A stretch of DNA of 41,460 bases. It comes from Planctomycetia bacterium (GTDB lineage Bacteria > Planctomycetota > Planctomycetia > Pirellulales > UBA1268). A program made the position numbers and the translations under genes. Positions 39,785 to 41,460 of the stretch are shown here, one piece after another. Positions within the stretch are counted from its first letter, which is position 1, and every line of letters starts with the position of its first letter. The notes beneath the pieces are model-generated. The model did no database searches, was not told where the DNA came from, and saw only the letters and a list, made by a program, of their open reading frames with translations. Location: the NCBI GenBank assembly GCA_009922585.1, contig RFVE01000003.1:1-41460 (forward strand). The letters are read 5' to 3'.

Positions 39785-41460
39785 ATGTTTCAAAACACTC
39801 CACGGTCACCGAGTCAGCCGGCAGTCCGCGCGGTCGAGCCACTGGTCGGCTGGCGGCCAGTTGTCTTTGGGGCTACGACACTCTGCCTCCTTGCTGTCCT
39901 TCCCGGCTGCGGGAGCGAACCGCCCCCGCCCCCGCCCGTCGAGGCACCGCCAGAACCGCCACAGCCAGAACCGATCGAACTTGGAGCATTGTCCTCGGTT
40001 GATCTGCTGCCCGCTGGAAAGGGAAAGGCGAAACTTTCCGTCGAGCGTCATGGGAATCAGGGTGTGATCGAGGTGAATGTCGCGGGCCTGCCGAAAGGTG
40101 TCACCGCCAATGCGGCAGCGATCCCCGCTGACGCCACAAGTGGTGAGATCGTCCTTCAGGCGACAGCTGAGCTCGGTGACGAAGAACTGGTTGCAGAGGC
40201 GAAGGTAACGGTTTCCGTTGGTGGGCTTGAGGCAGTCCAGCCGCTGAAGATTCACGTGAAGAAGGTGCCGCGGCCGGCGTTCGGAAAGGCCCCAGTTGTC
40301 GTGCTCCAGCCAGGAGGAAGGGCAGAGGTGAACATTCCTCTCCAGAAAAATGGCTTTGGCGACGACTTGTCATTGACGGTGGGCGGGGGCCGGAAGGACA
40401 TCAAAGTCAAGGCGGTGGCTGAAGAGAAGCAGGTGAAGTTGACGGTCAATGCCGCTGAAGAGGTTCCCGACTGCACGACGACCATCTCGCTCACGACGTC
40501 GGCGTATGGACGTAAGCTCTCTGTCTCGGTGCCTGTTGAGGTTGTCCGCTTTCCCTTTCGGGTCGATTCCTTCCGTGTTGTCGGCATGAATCCCGGGGCG
40601 ACTGAAACCGTCAGCCTGCCGGTTCAGCGAGCCAAGTATGGCGGGCCGCTGGAAGTTGCCGTCGAGAATCTGCCGGATGGTGTTGCGGTTGCTGCGGCAA
40701 AAGTTGCTGCGGGGCAGAAGGAGGTCGCCCTTGAATTCACGGTTGCGGCGGATGCCCGGCCTGGTGTGCGATCCTGTCAGGTGATCGCTAAGGGTGAGGG
40801 AATGGAGACCACCAACGCCCTGGTTATGCGGGTGCTTGCGGAGGATCAGGAGGAACTGCCAGAGGGAATCATTGATAGCGACGCGATCAAGAAAATTTTT
40901 AACAATGATCCGGCAAAGTCTGCTCCGCTCCGCCGCCGTGGCTCGATCGGCGGCCGGCTGACGCTGGCGAGCAAGCAGGCCCTGATGAATTTTTTTGGGG
41001 GAACGCCGGAGTCCCATGATGCGGTGATGAAGGGCCTGGAGTGGCTGGCGAGTTGCCAGCGGCCCGATGGTTCCTGGGCGCTCGATGGTTCGGTCGGCGA
41101 TGGGGGAGACGGTGCGGGTGGACAAGCCCAGGGAGGCCCGGCACCAAACCCGGTGGGGGCAACAGCACTTGCTCTCCTCCCCTTTCTCAGTGAGGGAATC
41201 ACGCATGTGCGAGTTCCCGAAGGGCAAGAGGACGAACTTGGGCAATACCAGTCAGTGGTTGAGCGGGGACTTTTGTTTCTCGGCCAGCAGCTTAATCCAA
41301 CGAACGGGGAGTTTCCCGGTCAAATGTATGCCCATTCACTCGCCACGATTGTGCTCTGCGAAGCGTATGGGATTTCAGCAGATAAACGGCTGCAGCTGCC
41401 TACTCAGTTAGCCGTGAGTTACCTGCTCAATGCGCAGCACGTTGGCGGTGGTTGGCGGTA
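39785..41460 (+). CDS. Predicted lipoprotein with terpene cyclase/prenyltransferase-like (toroid) repeats, 3' truncated by window end; absent from ORF track
   Basis: Manual translation: MFQNTPRSPSQPAVRAVEPLVGWRPVVFGATTLCLLAVLPGCGSEPPPPPPVE..., later 'HDAVMKGLEWLASCQRPDGSWALDG'; GGGGAGAG upstream of the ATG; no in-frame stop seen to 41460. Confidence 0.8.
   Translation, partial: MFQNTPRSPSQPAVRAVEPLVGWRPVVFGATTLCLLAVLPGCGSEPPPPPPVEAPPEPPQPEPIELGALSSVDLLPAGKGKAKLSVERHGNQGVIEVNVAGLPKGVTANAAAIPADATSGEIVLQATAELGDEELVAEAKVTVSVGGLEAVQPLKIHVKKVPRPAFGKAPVVVLQPGGRAEVNIPLQKNGFGDDLSLTVGGGRKDIKVKAVAEEKQVKLTVNAAEEVPDCTTTISLTTSAYGRKLSVSVPVEVVRFPFRVDSFRVVGMNPGATETVSLPVQRAKYGGPLEVAVENLPDGVAVAAAKVAAGQKEVALEFTVAADARPGVRSCQVIAKGEGMETTNALVMRVLAEDQEELPEGIIDSDAIKKIFNNDPAKSAPLRRRGSIGGRLTLASKQALMNFFGGTPESHDAVMKGLEWLASCQRPDGSWALDGSVGDGGDGAGGQAQGGPAPNPVGATALALLPFLSEGITHVRVPEGQEDELGQYQSVVERGLLFLGQQLNPTNGEFPGQMYAHSLATIVLCEAYGISADKRLQLPTQLAVSYLLNAQHVGGGWR

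Noticed and set aside
40370-41245. 291-aa minus-strand ORF
   Set aside because: Antisense to the strong plus-strand lipoprotein ORF; Arg/Pro/His-rich composition typical of shadow ORFs in GC-rich DNA.
1-41460. CRISPR arrays, transposons, prophage, rRNA operons
   Set aside because: No regularly spaced repeats, transposase/integrase motifs or rRNA-like segments noticed by eye.

Overview
This 41.5 kb GC-rich window looks like chromosomal DNA from a planctomycete, probably Pirellulales-like. That placement is inferred from gene style: Tat-exported Gfo/Idh/MocA oxidoreductase, DoxX, lipoproteins, TPR proteins, mcsAB and DUF3500. Most of it is housekeeping: fpg, trpB-trpA, trpE, mcsA-mcsB, coaD, a cobA-hemD fusion, rpsT, pyrK, an RsuA/RluB-type pseudouridine synthase, manA, tpx, alaS, recA, a PfkB kinase, gltX, sod and tRNA-Asp(GTC). 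The rest are accessory or poorly characterised exported proteins. I saw no CRISPR array, rRNA, transposase or prophage, and no convincing new multi-gene system. Points worth a second look: (i) a probable frameshift/deletion at the 3' end of a TPR gene that makes its ORF run into rpsT; (ii) a GTTC-N7-GTTC direct repeat between a good sigma70-like promoter and recA, which could be a LexA operator; (iii) two adjacent P-loop proteins that both lack the Walker A lysine; (iv) a large lipoprotein ORF with a terpene-cyclase/prenyltransferase-like repeat that leaves the window and is missing from the ORF track; (v) a 56-aa membrane ORF also missing from the track. All calls come from reading the sequence; no database searches were run.
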